Shown one piece after another: positions 53,116-61,809 of a stretch of 64,000 nucleotides of DNA; positions within the stretch are counted from its first letter, which is position 1, and each line of letters begins with the position of its first letter. The position numbers were made by a program, and so were the translations under genes. The stretch lies in the NCBI RefSeq assembly GCF_040706615.1, contig NZ_JAPDRF010000004.1, positions 313,538-377,537 on the forward strand, read 5' to 3'. Origin of the DNA: Lentisalinibacter sediminis (GTDB taxonomy: Bacteria; Pseudomonadota; Gammaproteobacteria; Steroidobacterales; Woeseiaceae). The notes under the pieces were generated by a model. That model worked only from the letters and a program-made list of their open reading frames with translations, was not told the origin of the DNA and did not search any database.

Positions 53116-55695
53116 TCAGCCCGATCCCTCGGCCTTGGCGTTATGGGTTTCACCCGGGAAGAACAGGCGTCGCGCGACGCCCATCAATCCCGGCAGCAAT
53201 ATCAGCGTGGCGACGCCCGAGATGGCCATGATCGAGGCCATGAAGGCACCCACCGTGATGTAGGGCACCAGCGGCGCGAGGAACAGCGGCGTGAAACCGA
53301 GCGCGATGACGATGGCGTTACGCGAGATCGCCCTCGCCGGCTCCTCGAACACCGCCTGCGCCGCCCGGGCGAAGGAACCGAGCTCCGCGTGCAGCGAACG
53401 CATGCGCTGGATGAAGTGGATGGCAAAGTCGATGGACAGCCCCAGCGTCAGCGACGAGAGCACGGCGATGGGCATGTCGTAGTCCTTGCCCACCCAGCCG
53501 ATGAGCCCGTACACGCCCAGGATGGTCGCGGACAGCGGCAGCATCGCGAGCACGCCGAAGCGGATCGAGCGGAACAGGAACGCCATCATCAGGAACACGA
53601 CGACGAAGGCGGACAGCAGCGCATAGAGCATGCCCTCCACCATCTCCTGCTGCCAGACCCGGTTGATGTAGGTCTTGCCTGCCCAGCGCGCGCTCACCGC
53701 CTCCGGCAGCGGGTTGTCGTCCAGGTACTCCCGGGTGGCCTCGATCACCCGCTCCATGTCCTGGTTGTCGCCGCTGGTGAGCTGCAGCCAGAGCGTGGTC
53801 TGCTGATAGTCCGGCGTCACCATGTGCCATAGGTCCTGGGGCCGGTGCGAGGACTGGAACTGCAGGAGCGTCTGCGCGACGCCGCGCTGGGACTCCGGCA
53901 GGCGGTAGTCTTCCGGCTCGCCGCTCCTGAGCTCGCGGTTGACGGTCTTGACGACGTCCGGCAGCGCGTTGACCTTGCCCACCCTGCCGGTATCCACCAG
54001 CGCCTGCTGGAGGTCGTCGATCATGGAGAGCGCCTCCGGGCGCTGGAAGTAGTTCGAGCGCGACGACGCCTGCTCAGCCGTGGAGAGGATCTCCTCCAGC
54101 GTCTCGATGTCGTCGTCGCCGCTCACCTCGAACAGCGCATCGTCCGCGGCCGCGATCACCCGGTCGAGCCAGGCGCCGCTCTCGTCTTCTTCGGCGTTCA
54201 CAGCCTCGCGCACAGCGTCGAGCGCCGGGCCGGAACCGAGCTCTCCCGCCAGCTGCTCGAGTTCGCGGCGGGTCCCGGCCCGGTTGGCCTCGTTGTCGTA
54301 GCTCAGCACCAGATAGGCATCGTAGGTGCCCGCGAAGTGATCGTTCAGCACCCGGTCGGCGATGCGGATGTCGTGGCTGGCCTTGAACCAGCGCACCGGG
54401 TTGTCGTTGATCTGGATGCGCATCACGCCGGCGACGCTCAGTGCCACCACAATAGCCGTGACCGCGAGGATCAGCTTGCCATTGGCGAACGCCGCAGAGC
54501 CCGTCCTGCGCAGAACCCGGGCGAGTAATGTGTCACTCTCCTGCTCCTCGGTGCCGAGCCGCGCCAGCACCTTCAGGCTCTCCGGCTTCATCCGCACCAC
54601 GTAGGCAGGGATGAACACGATCGTGACCAGAAAGGCCAGCAGGATGCCGAAACCGACGAACGCGCCGAATACCCGCACCGGCGGGATGGGGGTCAGCAGC
54701 AGGGAGAAGAAGCCCACCGACGAGGTCAGCGAGGTGAACAGCATCGGCCGGAACAGGTGGCCGACCACCTCGCGGATGGCCTTCTCGGCGGATTCGCGCC
54801 CGCCGTAGCGGTCGGCGAACTCGGACATGATGTGCACCGAGTCCACCACCGCGATCGGCATCAGGAAGATCGGGATCATCGAGCTCATGATGTGCACGGT
54901 GAAGCCGAGGCCGATCAGCAGGCCCATGGTGGCGATCACTGTCACCATGGCCACGATCATGGGCGCGATGATGAGTCGCACGCTGCGGAAGAAATACCAC
55001 ATCAGCAGGAAGATCATCAGGCCGGCCAGCGGCGCCGAGATGGCCATCTGCACGAACATCTCGTGACCGAAAGTGTCCTCCGCCACCGGCAGACCGGTGA
55101 TGTGGATCTCCTGGTCCGGCGCGTGCTCGGCGGCCAGCACGCGGATCTGCTGCGACAGCGTATAGCTCAGGTCCTTGCTCTCGATGGGAACGTAGATGGC
55201 CGCCGCCTTGCCGTCGCCGGAGACCAGCGTGTCCCGCAGCATCGGCAGATCGTCCACGTGGGCGCGCAGGGTCCGGGCCTGCTCCTGCGTCTCCGGCGGC
55301 TGCTTCATCATCCACTCGAAGCGCAGCTGGCCCTGCTCGCCCTGGGTGATGTTGTCGGCGACGGCCAGCGACATGAGATCGGGCCGGATCACGCCGTCGA
55401 GCTGCAGTATCTCGTCGGTGAGCCTGTGCAGCGCCGTCATGCTCTGCACGTTGTAGACGCCCTCGGGGTGGCTCGTGTTGACGAGGCCGACCACCAGCGC
55501 GTCGTGCAGCCGGAAGGTCTCCTCAACCTGATTGTGGAAGACCCGGTCCGTCTGGTCGTCCGGCAGCATGTTCTCCGGGTCCGTGTCGATCTGGATACGC
55601 GGGATCTGGGATCCCAGCAGTACCGTCAGGAGTACGGTGAGGACGTAGACGATCCGGGGCTTGCCCGTAGCCAGCTGCATCAGGGGTTGTCTCAT
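53116..55695 (-). CDS. MMPL/RND-superfamily exporter
   Basis: An 859-residue inner-membrane transporter with two repeats of one plus five helices: helix 1 at about 15-32 and helices 2-6 at about 225-375, then the second set from about 405 and 700-850. Large periplasmic loops lie between. VHIMSEFADRYG and SLTLGLSIDFAIHFIQRMRSL are the MMPL-type helix-4 regions with conserved Asp or His. The family moves lipids, hopanoids or other hydrophobic substrates using the proton gradient. It overlaps the SQR gene by 4 bases. Confidence 0.9.
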   Translation of the reverse strand: MRQPLMQLATGKPRIVYVLTVLLTVLLGSQIPRIQIDTDPENMLPDDQTDRVFHNQVEETFRLHDALVVGLVNTSHPEGVYNVQSMTALHRLTDEILQLDGVIRPDLMSLAVADNITQGEQGQLRFEWMMKQPPETQEQARTLRAHVDDLPMLRDTLVSGDGKAAAIYVPIESKDLSYTLSQQIRVLAAEHAPDQEIHITGLPVAEDTFGHEMFVQMAISAPLAGLMIFLLMWYFFRSVRLIIAPMIVAMVTVIATMGLLIGLGFTVHIMSSMIPIFLMPIAVVDSVHIMSEFADRYGGRESAEKAIREVVGHLFRPMLFTSLTSSVGFFSLLLTPIPPVRVFGAFVGFGILLAFLVTIVFIPAYVVRMKPESLKVLARLGTEEQESDTLLARVLRRTGSAAFANGKLILAVTAIVVALSVAGVMRIQINDNPVRWFKASHDIRIADRVLNDHFAGTYDAYLVLSYDNEANRAGTRRELEQLAGELGSGPALDAVREAVNAEEDESGAWLDRVIAAADDALFEVSGDDDIETLEEILSTAEQASSRSNYFQRPEALSMIDDLQQALVDTGRVGKVNALPDVVKTVNRELRSGEPEDYRLPESQRGVAQTLLQFQSSHRPQDLWHMVTPDYQQTTLWLQLTSGDNQDMERVIEATREYLDDNPLPEAVSARWAGKTYINRVWQQEMVEGMLYALLSAFVVVFLMMAFLFRSIRFGVLAMLPLSATILGVYGLIGWVGKDYDMPIAVLSSLTLGLSIDFAIHFIQRMRSLHAELGSFARAAQAVFEEPARAISRNAIVIALGFTPLFLAPLVPYITVGAFMASIMAISGVATLILLPGLMGVARRLFFPGETHNAKAEGSG

Positions 55696-56972
55696 GAGGA
55701 CTGCCTCAGCTTGTCGACGCCGAGCAGACGCATCACCAGCCGCTCATAGACGGGCTCGGTCTGGCCGCGGCGTACCTTGCGCAGGAAATATTTCTCGAAA
55801 CCCACCTTGGCGAGATGCACCCACTTGCCCTCGCCGGACCAATTGGTGTTGCGCGGCGGAATCTGGGGCAGCGCCACGAAGGCCACACCCCGGTCGCCGA
55901 AGTCCGCCAGGCAGACCGCGTTCCAGGTGGCCCGGTGGCCGGGCTCCCGGCCCGCCATGGCATCGGCGATGTTGTGACTGGCGGCCGTCGCCATCGACTC
56001 GATCATGTAACCGGTCTTCGGCGTGCCCAGCGGCACGGTGGTGGGTCCCACCGGCGGGATGGCGACGCAGACGCCGATGGCGTAGACGTTGGGATACTTC
56101 GGGTTGCGCTGATAGTCGTCGATGACCACGAAACCGCGCGGGTTGACCAGTCCCTCGACGTCGCGCACGGCATCGATGCCGCGGAACGCGGGCAGGATCA
56201 TCGCATGGCGGAATTCGAGGTCGTGTTCCTGACCCACCTCGTCGGCGGAGGCCATCTCCGACACACGGACTCGGCCGTCCGTCACCTCGTCGATGCGCGC
56301 ATTGGTCACCCATCGGATATGGCGTTCGCGCAGCTCGGATTCAAGCATGCTCTTGGTGTCGCCGACGCCGTCCAGGCCCAGATGGCCGATGTAGGGCTCC
56401 GGCGTGACGAAGGTCATCGGTACCCGGTCGCGGATCTTGCGGCGCCTGAGCTCCGTCTCGAGGATGAACGCATATTCGTAGGCCGGGCCGAAGCACGAGG
56501 CGCCGTGGGCCGCGCCCACCACCACCGGACCCGGGTCCGCCACCAGCTTCTCGAAGTCGTCCATGGCCTGACGGGCGTGATCGGTCTTGCACACGGACTG
56601 GGTGTAGCCGCCGTGGGGCCCGAGGCCCGGCACCTCGTCAAAGGCCAGGGCCGGCCCGGTCGCGATCACCAGGTAGTCGTAGTCCACGTTCTCGCCGTCG
56701 GCCAGTTCGATGCGGTTCTCCTCCGGGCGCACCTTCGCCGCCGCCTTGCCGATGAAATCGACGCCGTGGCGGCCGAGCGCGTCGGCCAGATCCACGCGGA
56801 TATCGGACGGCTCCCGCCAGCCCACCGCCACCCAGGGGTTGGACGGCGTGAACTCGAAATACGGCAGGTCGCTCACGACGGTGATGCGGGCCTTGCCGGA
56901 CAGGGCCTGCTTCAGTTCATAGGCCTGGGTAATGCCGCCGAGACCGGCACCGAGTACGACGATATGTGTCAT
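55692..56972 (-). CDS. sqr: Sulfide:quinone oxidoreductase
   Basis: A 426-residue FAD protein. The N-terminal GAGLGGITQAYEL binds FAD, and three cysteines, C128 (QSVCKT), C160 (GASCFGP) and C354 (NAVCLAD), match the catalytic set of type I SQRs such as that of Acidithiobacillus (C128, C160, C356). TGPALAFDEVPGLG and TPKTGYMIESMATAASHNIA are family motifs. It oxidises sulfide to polysulfide or persulfide and reduces quinone at the inner membrane. The ATG overlaps the upstream dioxygenase stop by 4 bases. The quinol could feed CioAB. Confidence 0.93.
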   Translation of the reverse strand: MTHIVVLGAGLGGITQAYELKQALSGKARITVVSDLPYFEFTPSNPWVAVGWREPSDIRVDLADALGRHGVDFIGKAAAKVRPEENRIELADGENVDYDYLVIATGPALAFDEVPGLGPHGGYTQSVCKTDHARQAMDDFEKLVADPGPVVVGAAHGASCFGPAYEYAFILETELRRRKIRDRVPMTFVTPEPYIGHLGLDGVGDTKSMLESELRERHIRWVTNARIDEVTDGRVRVSEMASADEVGQEHDLEFRHAMILPAFRGIDAVRDVEGLVNPRGFVVIDDYQRNPKYPNVYAIGVCVAIPPVGPTTVPLGTPKTGYMIESMATAASHNIADAMAGREPGHRATWNAVCLADFGDRGVAFVALPQIPPRNTNWSGEGKWVHLAKVGFEKYFLRKVRRGQTEPVYERLVMRLLGVDKLRQSS

Positions 56973-57850
56973 TTTCCACCCCCTGGGAAAGCGTCGACGG
57001 GAATCTTGAGATAGGAGACGCCGTTACCTTCCGCGGGCGGCAGGCGGCCGGCTCGGATGTTGATCTGGATGGCCGGGATGATCAGGCGCGGCAGACCGAG
57101 CCCGGCATCGCGCTCCTCGCGCATGCGCACGAATTCCTCCCGGGAGACGCCGTCACGCAGGTGACGGTTGTGTTCCCGCTGCTCGGCCACGGTCGTCACC
57201 GAGCGGGGCTCGGCCGCCTCGGCCGGATAATCGTGGCAGAGATACAGGCGGGTCTCGAGCGGCAGTTCGAACAGGCGCTGGACGGAATCGTACAGACGCC
57301 CGGCATTCCCGCCGGGGAAGTCGCAGCGGGCGCTGCCGTAGTCCGGCCGGAACAGCGTATCGCCGACGAAGACGATGTCTTCGCCGACCCGGTAGGCGAT
57401 GCTGTCGTCGGTGTGGCCAGGCACCGCCAGCACGCGTACCGGCAGCTCACCGATGGAGAAGCCGTCGCCATCGGCGAACAGGCGGTCGAACTGGGAACCG
57501 TCGGCGGGGAAATCGGGTCCCAGGTTGAACGTACGGCGGAAGTTCTCCTGCACGTCGCGGATGCCGGCGCCGATGCCGACGGGGGCGCCGGTCCGCTCCT
57601 GCAGATACTCGGCCGCCGTCACGTGATCCGCGTGGGCATGGGTCTCCAGGATCCAGGCGACGCGGAGGCTCTCCTGCTCCACCCGGGCCAGCAGGGCATC
57701 CACCGATGCGGTCGAAGTGCGCCCCGAACCGGGGCAGTAATCCAGCACCGGGTCAATGACCGCGGCCTGCCGCGTGGCCGGATCGGACACCACATAGGAG
57801 AACGTATTGGTGTCTTCATGGTAAAAAGTATCAACTTTCGGGGTGCTCAC
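56969..57850 (-). CDS. Persulfide dioxygenase-like metallo-beta-lactamase-fold protein
   Basis: About 293 residues of the ETHE1/Blh group. The metal site is ETHAHADHVTAAEYL, with PGHTDDSIAYR, VFVGDTLFRPDYGSARCDFPGG and LYLCHDYP. Such enzymes oxidise glutathione persulfide to sulfite, downstream of SQR. The GTG at 57850 was chosen because GGAG lies 8 bases ahead and a promoter places transcription start near 57872; an ATG at 57871 would be leaderless. It heads the eight-gene run and is divergent from the bigR-like gene. Confidence 0.9.
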   Translation of the reverse strand: MSTPKVDTFYHEDTNTFSYVVSDPATRQAAVIDPVLDYCPGSGRTSTASVDALLARVEQESLRVAWILETHAHADHVTAAEYLQERTGAPVGIGAGIRDVQENFRRTFNLGPDFPADGSQFDRLFADGDGFSIGELPVRVLAVPGHTDDSIAYRVGEDIVFVGDTLFRPDYGSARCDFPGGNAGRLYDSVQRLFELPLETRLYLCHDYPAEAAEPRSVTTVAEQREHNRHLRDGVSREEFVRMREERDAGLGLPRLIIPAIQINIRAGRLPPAEGNGVSYLKIPVDAFPGGGK

Positions 57851-57878
57851 GGGACAAGCTCCGCAGTTCATCTCGGAT

Positions 57879-57914
57879 ATTATATTTGTATATTATAATT
57901 TTGCAATATACAAT
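57879..57914. promoter_or_regulatory. Overlapping divergent promoters and BigR-type operator
   Basis: Leftward: TTGCAA (57906-57901) and TATAAT (57884-57879), 16 bases apart. Rightward: TTGTAT (57886-57891) and TACAAT (57909-57914), 17 bases apart. A perfect inverted repeat GTATATT/AATATAC (57888-57894, 57905-57911) lies across both. Binding would shut both directions. The region is strikingly AT-rich in this GC-rich window. Confidence 0.78.
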
Positions 57915-57947
57915 CGTGGTTATTACGGAATCGGAGGGGGACAGGCG

Positions 57948-58295
57948 ATGCCGTCGAAATCCGTAGAGGCGCCCGACCGGGCCGCGTCCGAGCGCGATTT
58001 CTCGGAAATCCACGAGCACGCGGGAGAAGCCGCGCAGCTCATGAAGGCGCTGTCGAACGAGAATCGGCTGATGATCCTCTGCACCCTGGCCGGGAGCGAG
58101 ATGACCGTGGGTCAGCTGAACGATCGCATTCCGATGAGCCAGTCCGGGCTGTCGCAGCAGCTCGGTATCCTGCGCCGCGAAGGCCTGGTGAACACCCGCC
58201 GGGATGCCCAGAGTATTTACTACTCGCTGGTCCCCGGCCCAGCCACGGAGATGATCAACCTCCTGCACGACATCTACTGCGGCACTGACGCCTGA
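57948..58295 (+). CDS. bigR: BigR/SqrR-like ArsR-family persulfide-responsive repressor
   Basis: A 115-residue winged-helix ArsR protein. The ATG at 57948 follows GGAGGGGG. Two cysteines, C45 in LMILCTLAG and C111 in HDIYCGTDA, match the pair that forms a di- or tetrasulfide bridge in BigR and SqrR. The recognition helix is MSQSGLSQQLGILRREGLV. With the operator spanning the divergent promoters, it should repress itself and the sulfide operon until persulfides accumulate. Confidence 0.92.
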   Translation: MPSKSVEAPDRAASERDFSEIHEHAGEAAQLMKALSNENRLMILCTLAGSEMTVGQLNDRIPMSQSGLSQQLGILRREGLVNTRRDAQSIYYSLVPGPATEMINLLHDIYCGTDA

Positions 58296-58300
58296 CCCAT

Positions 58301-58323
58301 GTAGGAGGGCCTTCAGGCCCGAT
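58301..58323 (+). repeat. REP-like palindrome, left member of inverted pair
   Basis: TAGGAGGGCCTTCAGGCCC starts 6 bases after the bigR stop codon. The inverted copy is at 58684-58706, enclosing a 360-base structured non-coding block. Confidence 0.82.
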
Positions 58324-58683
58324 GAGGTTCTCTTGGCGTAGGCCCGCCATCGGCCGGGGTGGACTGCTGGGGACGCTCAGTCGGACGTCCTGTCCTCCTT
58401 CGCTTCGGCCGGGCCTCCTTCCCGCCGTCATGGCTCCAGTCGGCCCGGACGACCCCAGCAGTCCACCCCGGCCGCTGACGGGCCAGCAGTCCACCCCGGC
58501 CGCTGACGGGCCCGTAGCCGAGAGGCTTGGCGCCAGTCAGCAGGCGCTACTGACTGGCGCTTCCTTCACGCCACCGCGAGGCGGCCGTCATGCGGGGGTA
58601 TCCATCGCCGCGACCTTTTGTCGGGAGCAAGGCGGATACCCCCGCAGGGCGGCCATAAGAGAAGGGGGGGGCGGTCGGAAAAG
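58324..58683. other. Non-coding block rich in nested inverted and direct repeats
   Basis: No credible gene was found. The block holds a 22-base perfect inverted repeat (58351-58372 with 58453-58474), a 28-base-period direct repeat (58455-58482 and 58483-58512), an 11-base perfect hairpin stem (58530-58540 with 58550-58560), and a 13-base inverted repeat around TGCGGGGGTATCC (58591-58603 with 58634-58646). Facing REP palindromes bound it. It could be a structured RNA, a non-autonomous element, or decayed repeat debris. Confidence 0.7.
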
Positions 58684-58706
58684 ATCGGGCCTGAAGGCCC
58701 TCCTAC
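58684..58706 (-). repeat. REP-like palindrome, right member of inverted pair
   Basis: TCGGGCCTGAAGGCCCTCCTA, the inverse of the copy at 58301, lies 7 bases from the stop codon of the adjacent alpha/beta hydrolase. Confidence 0.82.
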
Positions 58707-58713
58707 GGTTCGG

Positions 58714-59604
58714 TCAGCGGTTTCGGTGGGCGTGGGTGGTGATCAGGTCGGTGAGCTGGTCGTAGAGGCCTTCGGGGAGGTTGTGCCCCATGCCCGGGAT
58801 CAGCTCCAGGCGTGCGCCGGGGATATGCTCCGCCGTGTCCATGCCCCCTTCCACAGGCACCAGCGGGTCGTCCGTGCCGTGGATCACCAGGCTCGGGCGG
58901 CGAATGGCCCGCAGCCGGTCGCGGCGGTTGCCGTCGGCGATGATCGCGCCCACGTGGCGCATGATGCCTTCGGGGTAGTACGCCCGGTCGTAGGCCTCCT
59001 CGGCGTGGGCTTGAATGGTGTCCCGGTCCACCGGGTAGCGGGGGCTGCCGATCAGCTCGATGGTTCGCACGGCGTGGGCCACCACATCCTCGCGGCTGGC
59101 ATCAGCCGGGCGGGCCTGGAAGATGTGCTGGCGTACCTCCCGGCGCGGTCGGGGCAGCGAACGGTGACCGCTGGTGGACATGATGGAGGTCAGCGACTGT
59201 ACCCGCTCGGCGTGCTTCGCCGCGAGGATCTGGCCGATCATCCCGCCCATGGATACACCCACGACGTGTGCGCGCTCGATACCCAGCGCGTCGAGGAGGC
59301 CGACGGCGTCCCGCGCCATGTCGGAGAGCGTGTAGGCCACTTTCTGGCGCATCCCCAGCAGGCCGCGGAACACGACCGTGGGGATGGCCGGGGTGCGCAG
59401 GTGACCGAAGCGGGTCGACAGCCCGGTGTCGCGGTTGTCGTAGCGGATCACCCGGTAGCCGGCGTCGGCGAGCAGCCGGCAAAACGGCTCGCGCCATGCG
59501 AGCAGCTGCATGCCGAGCCCCATGATGAGCAGGATGGCCGGGGCATCGGGCGACCCGAACTCGTCGTACTCGATCTCGACTCCGTTGGCATCGGCTCTGG
59601 GCAT
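58714..59604 (-). CDS. Alpha/beta hydrolase (Ser nucleophile)
   Basis: About 296 residues from the ATG at 59604 (MPRADANGVEIEYDEFG). ILLIMGLGMQLLAWREPFCRLLADAGYRVIRYDNRDTGLS is typical of the group; the nucleophile elbow is VGVSMGGMIGQ, the acid is probably in IHGTDDPLVP and the His in GMGHNLPEG. Esterase or lactonase activity is likely, but the substrate is unknown. It is divergent from srkA and convergent with bigR across the repeat-rich block. Confidence 0.9.
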   Translation of the reverse strand: MPRADANGVEIEYDEFGSPDAPAILLIMGLGMQLLAWREPFCRLLADAGYRVIRYDNRDTGLSTRFGHLRTPAIPTVVFRGLLGMRQKVAYTLSDMARDAVGLLDALGIERAHVVGVSMGGMIGQILAAKHAERVQSLTSIMSTSGHRSLPRPRREVRQHIFQARPADASREDVVAHAVRTIELIGSPRYPVDRDTIQAHAEEAYDRAYYPEGIMRHVGAIIADGNRRDRLRAIRRPSLVIHGTDDPLVPVEGGMDTAEHIPGARLELIPGMGHNLPEGLYDQLTDLITTHAHRNR

Positions 59605-59692
59605 GGACGGCACTCTCCGTTTCGAGACGGCGATGAAGAGTACCCAAAGGTCGCAAGGGCTGCCAGCCCGCGGCGTGGTGCTACACTGCAGC

Positions 59693-60706
59693 ATGGCCAT
59701 GCCGGCAGACGACGCAGACGACACGCTGGCTTTCCGCCAGCTCGGACCCGCAGACATCCTCGACTCCATCGAGGCGCTGGGATTCCTGACCGATGGCCGC
59801 CTGCTGGCGCTGAACAGCTACGAGAACCGGGTATATCAGGTGGGCATCGAGGACGGCCCGCCGCTGGTCGCCAAGTACTACCGCCCGGGTCGCTGGAGCA
59901 ACGAGGCCATTCTCGAAGAGCACGCCTTCGCGCAGGAGCTGGCGGAAGCCGAGATCCCGGTGGTGGCGCCGATGTCGATCGACGGCCGCACCCTGCATCA
60001 CGTCGGCGGTTTCCGCCTCGCCGTGTACCGGCGTCACGGCGGTCACGCGGCCGAGCTGGACGACGCTCGCCTCCTGCGCCAGATCGGCCGCTTCACGGCA
60101 CGGCTGCACAACTGCGGCGCCCGGGAGTCGTTCCGGCACCGGCCCACGCTGGATATCGAGAGCTTCGGCGATGCCTCGCGGGAGTTCCTGCTCGACGAAG
60201 GCTTCATCCCGGACGAACTCGCTACCTCCTACGATACGCTGAGCGCCGACCTTCTCGCCAGGGCCGAGCGCTGCTTCGAGGTCGCGGGCGGGGCGCGCGA
60301 CCTGCGGCTGCACGGCGACCTGCATCCGAGCAATCTGCTCGTGCGCGACGAGCAGGTGCACATCGTCGACCTGGACGACGCGCGCATGGGTCCCGCCGTG
60401 CAGGATCTCTGGATGTTTCTCTCCGGAGACCGGGAGGAGCAGACACCCCAGCTGGCCGAGCTCCTGGCCGGCTATACGGAATTCCGGCCGTTCGAGGCGC
60501 GGGAGCTGCGTCTCATCGAGGCGCTCAGGACACTGCGCATCATGCACTACGCCGCCTGGCTCGCCCGCCGCTGGGAGGATCCCGCCTTCCGCATCGCCTT
60601 CCCCTGGTTCAACACCGAGCGCTACTGGGGCGAGCACATCCTGGCACTGCGCGAACAGGCCGCCCTCATGGACGAGGAGCCGCTGCCGTGGACGGAGCCC
60701 TGGTAG
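59693..60706 (+). CDS. srkA: Stress response kinase SrkA (YihE)
   Basis: A 337-residue APH/RIO-like protein kinase. ALNSYENRVYQVGIEDGPPLVAKYYRPGRWS is the ATP-binding lobe, HGDLHPSNLLV the catalytic loop, and VDLDDARMGPAVQDLWMFLSG the metal-binding part. E. coli SrkA (328 aa) phosphorylates Ser/Thr and protects against stress-linked death. ATGs at 59693 and 59699 are possible. The usual dsbA partner is absent. Confidence 0.92.
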   Translation: MAMPADDADDTLAFRQLGPADILDSIEALGFLTDGRLLALNSYENRVYQVGIEDGPPLVAKYYRPGRWSNEAILEEHAFAQELAEAEIPVVAPMSIDGRTLHHVGGFRLAVYRRHGGHAAELDDARLLRQIGRFTARLHNCGARESFRHRPTLDIESFGDASREFLLDEGFIPDELATSYDTLSADLLARAERCFEVAGGARDLRLHGDLHPSNLLVRDEQVHIVDLDDARMGPAVQDLWMFLSGDREEQTPQLAELLAGYTEFRPFEARELRLIEALRTLRIMHYAAWLARRWEDPAFRIAFPWFNTERYWGEHILALREQAALMDEEPLPWTEPW

Positions 60707-60741
60707 CCCGACAGCGCGCCTCCTGCGACGAAATCTTTCGC

Positions 60742-60770
60742 TTGTTAGCATGGTGTTTTGGCCCTATTCT
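60742..60770 (+). promoter_or_regulatory. Predicted sigma-70 promoter for the deoxyhypusine synthase-like gene
   Basis: TTGTTA and TATTCT are separated by 17 bases, 60 bases before the start codon at 60830. It is the best promoter match in the 123-base gap after srkA, and probably drives the two-gene unit with speA. Confidence 0.5.
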
Positions 60771-60829
60771 CCGCATCCCGGCGGCCCCTGGCGGGCCCGG
60801 GACGCCCACGCCATCCGGAGGTCCCCGCA

Positions 60830-61801
60830 ATGACTGCCATCACGGACTTCGTCCATCACCATTACCGTCACTTCAACAGCGCCGCGCTCGTGGACGCCGC
60901 CGACGGCTATCGCCGGCACCTCGACATCGGCGGCAAGATGTTCATGACGCTGGCGGGTGCGATGAGCACGGGCGAGCTCGGTCTGTCGCTGGCCGAGATG
61001 ATCCGCAAGGACAAGGTGCATGCCATCTGCTGCACCGGCGCCAACCTGGAGGAGGACCTCTTCAACCTGGTGGCCCATGACCACTACGTGCGCATCCCGG
61101 GCTACCGGGACCTGACCCCGGAGGACGAGGAGCAGCTGCTCGCACGCCACCTGAACCGGGTGACCGATACCTGCATCCCAGAGGACGAGGCCATCCGGCG
61201 CATCGAGCATGCGGTGCTGAAGGAATGGCAGACGGCCGACAAGGCCGGCGAATCGTACTTCCCGCACGAGTTCCTGTACCGGCTGATCCAGTCCGGCGAG
61301 CTGGTGGAGCACTACCAGATCGACCCGGCCGACAGCTGGCTGGTGGAGGCGGCGAAGCGGGACCTGCCCCTGTTCGTGCCCGGCTGGGAAGATTCCACGC
61401 TGGGCAACATCTTCGCCTCCCACTGCATCAACGGCGACATCGGCAACGTGCACACGGTGCGCAACGGCATCGAGTACATGATTGCGCTGGCCGGCTGGTA
61501 CCAGAAGACCTGCACGGATGCCTCCATCGGCTTCTTCCAGATCGGCGGCGGCATCGCCGGTGACTTCCCCATCTGTGTCGTGCCCATGATCGAGCAGGAC
61601 CTCGGCAGGGAAGACATCCCGCGCTGGGGCTACTTCTGCCAGATCAGCGACTCCACGACGAGCTACGGCTCCTACTCCGGCGCCGTGCCGAACGAGAAGA
61701 TCACCTGGGGCAAGCTCTCGGCGGACACGCCGAAGTACATCATCGAGTCGGATGCGACCATCGTCGCGCCCCTCGTCTTCGCCTGCGTCCTGGGTATCTG
61801 A
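60830..61801 (+). CDS. Deoxyhypusine synthase-like protein
   Basis: A 323-residue member of the deoxyhypusine synthase fold. FMTLAGAMSTGELGLSLAEMIRKDKVHAICCTGANLEEDLFNL and IGGGIAGDFPICVVPMIEQDL are family motifs, and the catalytic lysine is kept in NEKITWGKLSAD. Bacteria lack eIF5A, and related enzymes make homospermidine or other polyamines. AGG precedes the ATG. The speA gene follows after 8 bases, supporting a role in agmatine or putrescine conversion. The reaction is inferred. Confidence 0.88.
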   Translation: MTAITDFVHHHYRHFNSAALVDAADGYRRHLDIGGKMFMTLAGAMSTGELGLSLAEMIRKDKVHAICCTGANLEEDLFNLVAHDHYVRIPGYRDLTPEDEEQLLARHLNRVTDTCIPEDEAIRRIEHAVLKEWQTADKAGESYFPHEFLYRLIQSGELVEHYQIDPADSWLVEAAKRDLPLFVPGWEDSTLGNIFASHCINGDIGNVHTVRNGIEYMIALAGWYQKTCTDASIGFFQIGGGIAGDFPICVVPMIEQDLGREDIPRWGYFCQISDSTTSYGSYSGAVPNEKITWGKLSADTPKYIIESDATIVAPLVFACVLGI

Positions 61802-61809
61802 GGGCGCCG

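Noticed and set aside
58455..58512. Possible CRISPR-like direct repeats
   Set aside because: Only two adjacent copies with no spacer between them and no cas genes; the segment fits a local duplication.
58714..58905. Long plus-strand open frame from 58618 toward 61080
   Set aside because: It crosses the antisense of the alpha/beta hydrolase and the wrong frame of srkA; low-complexity Arg/Ala composition.
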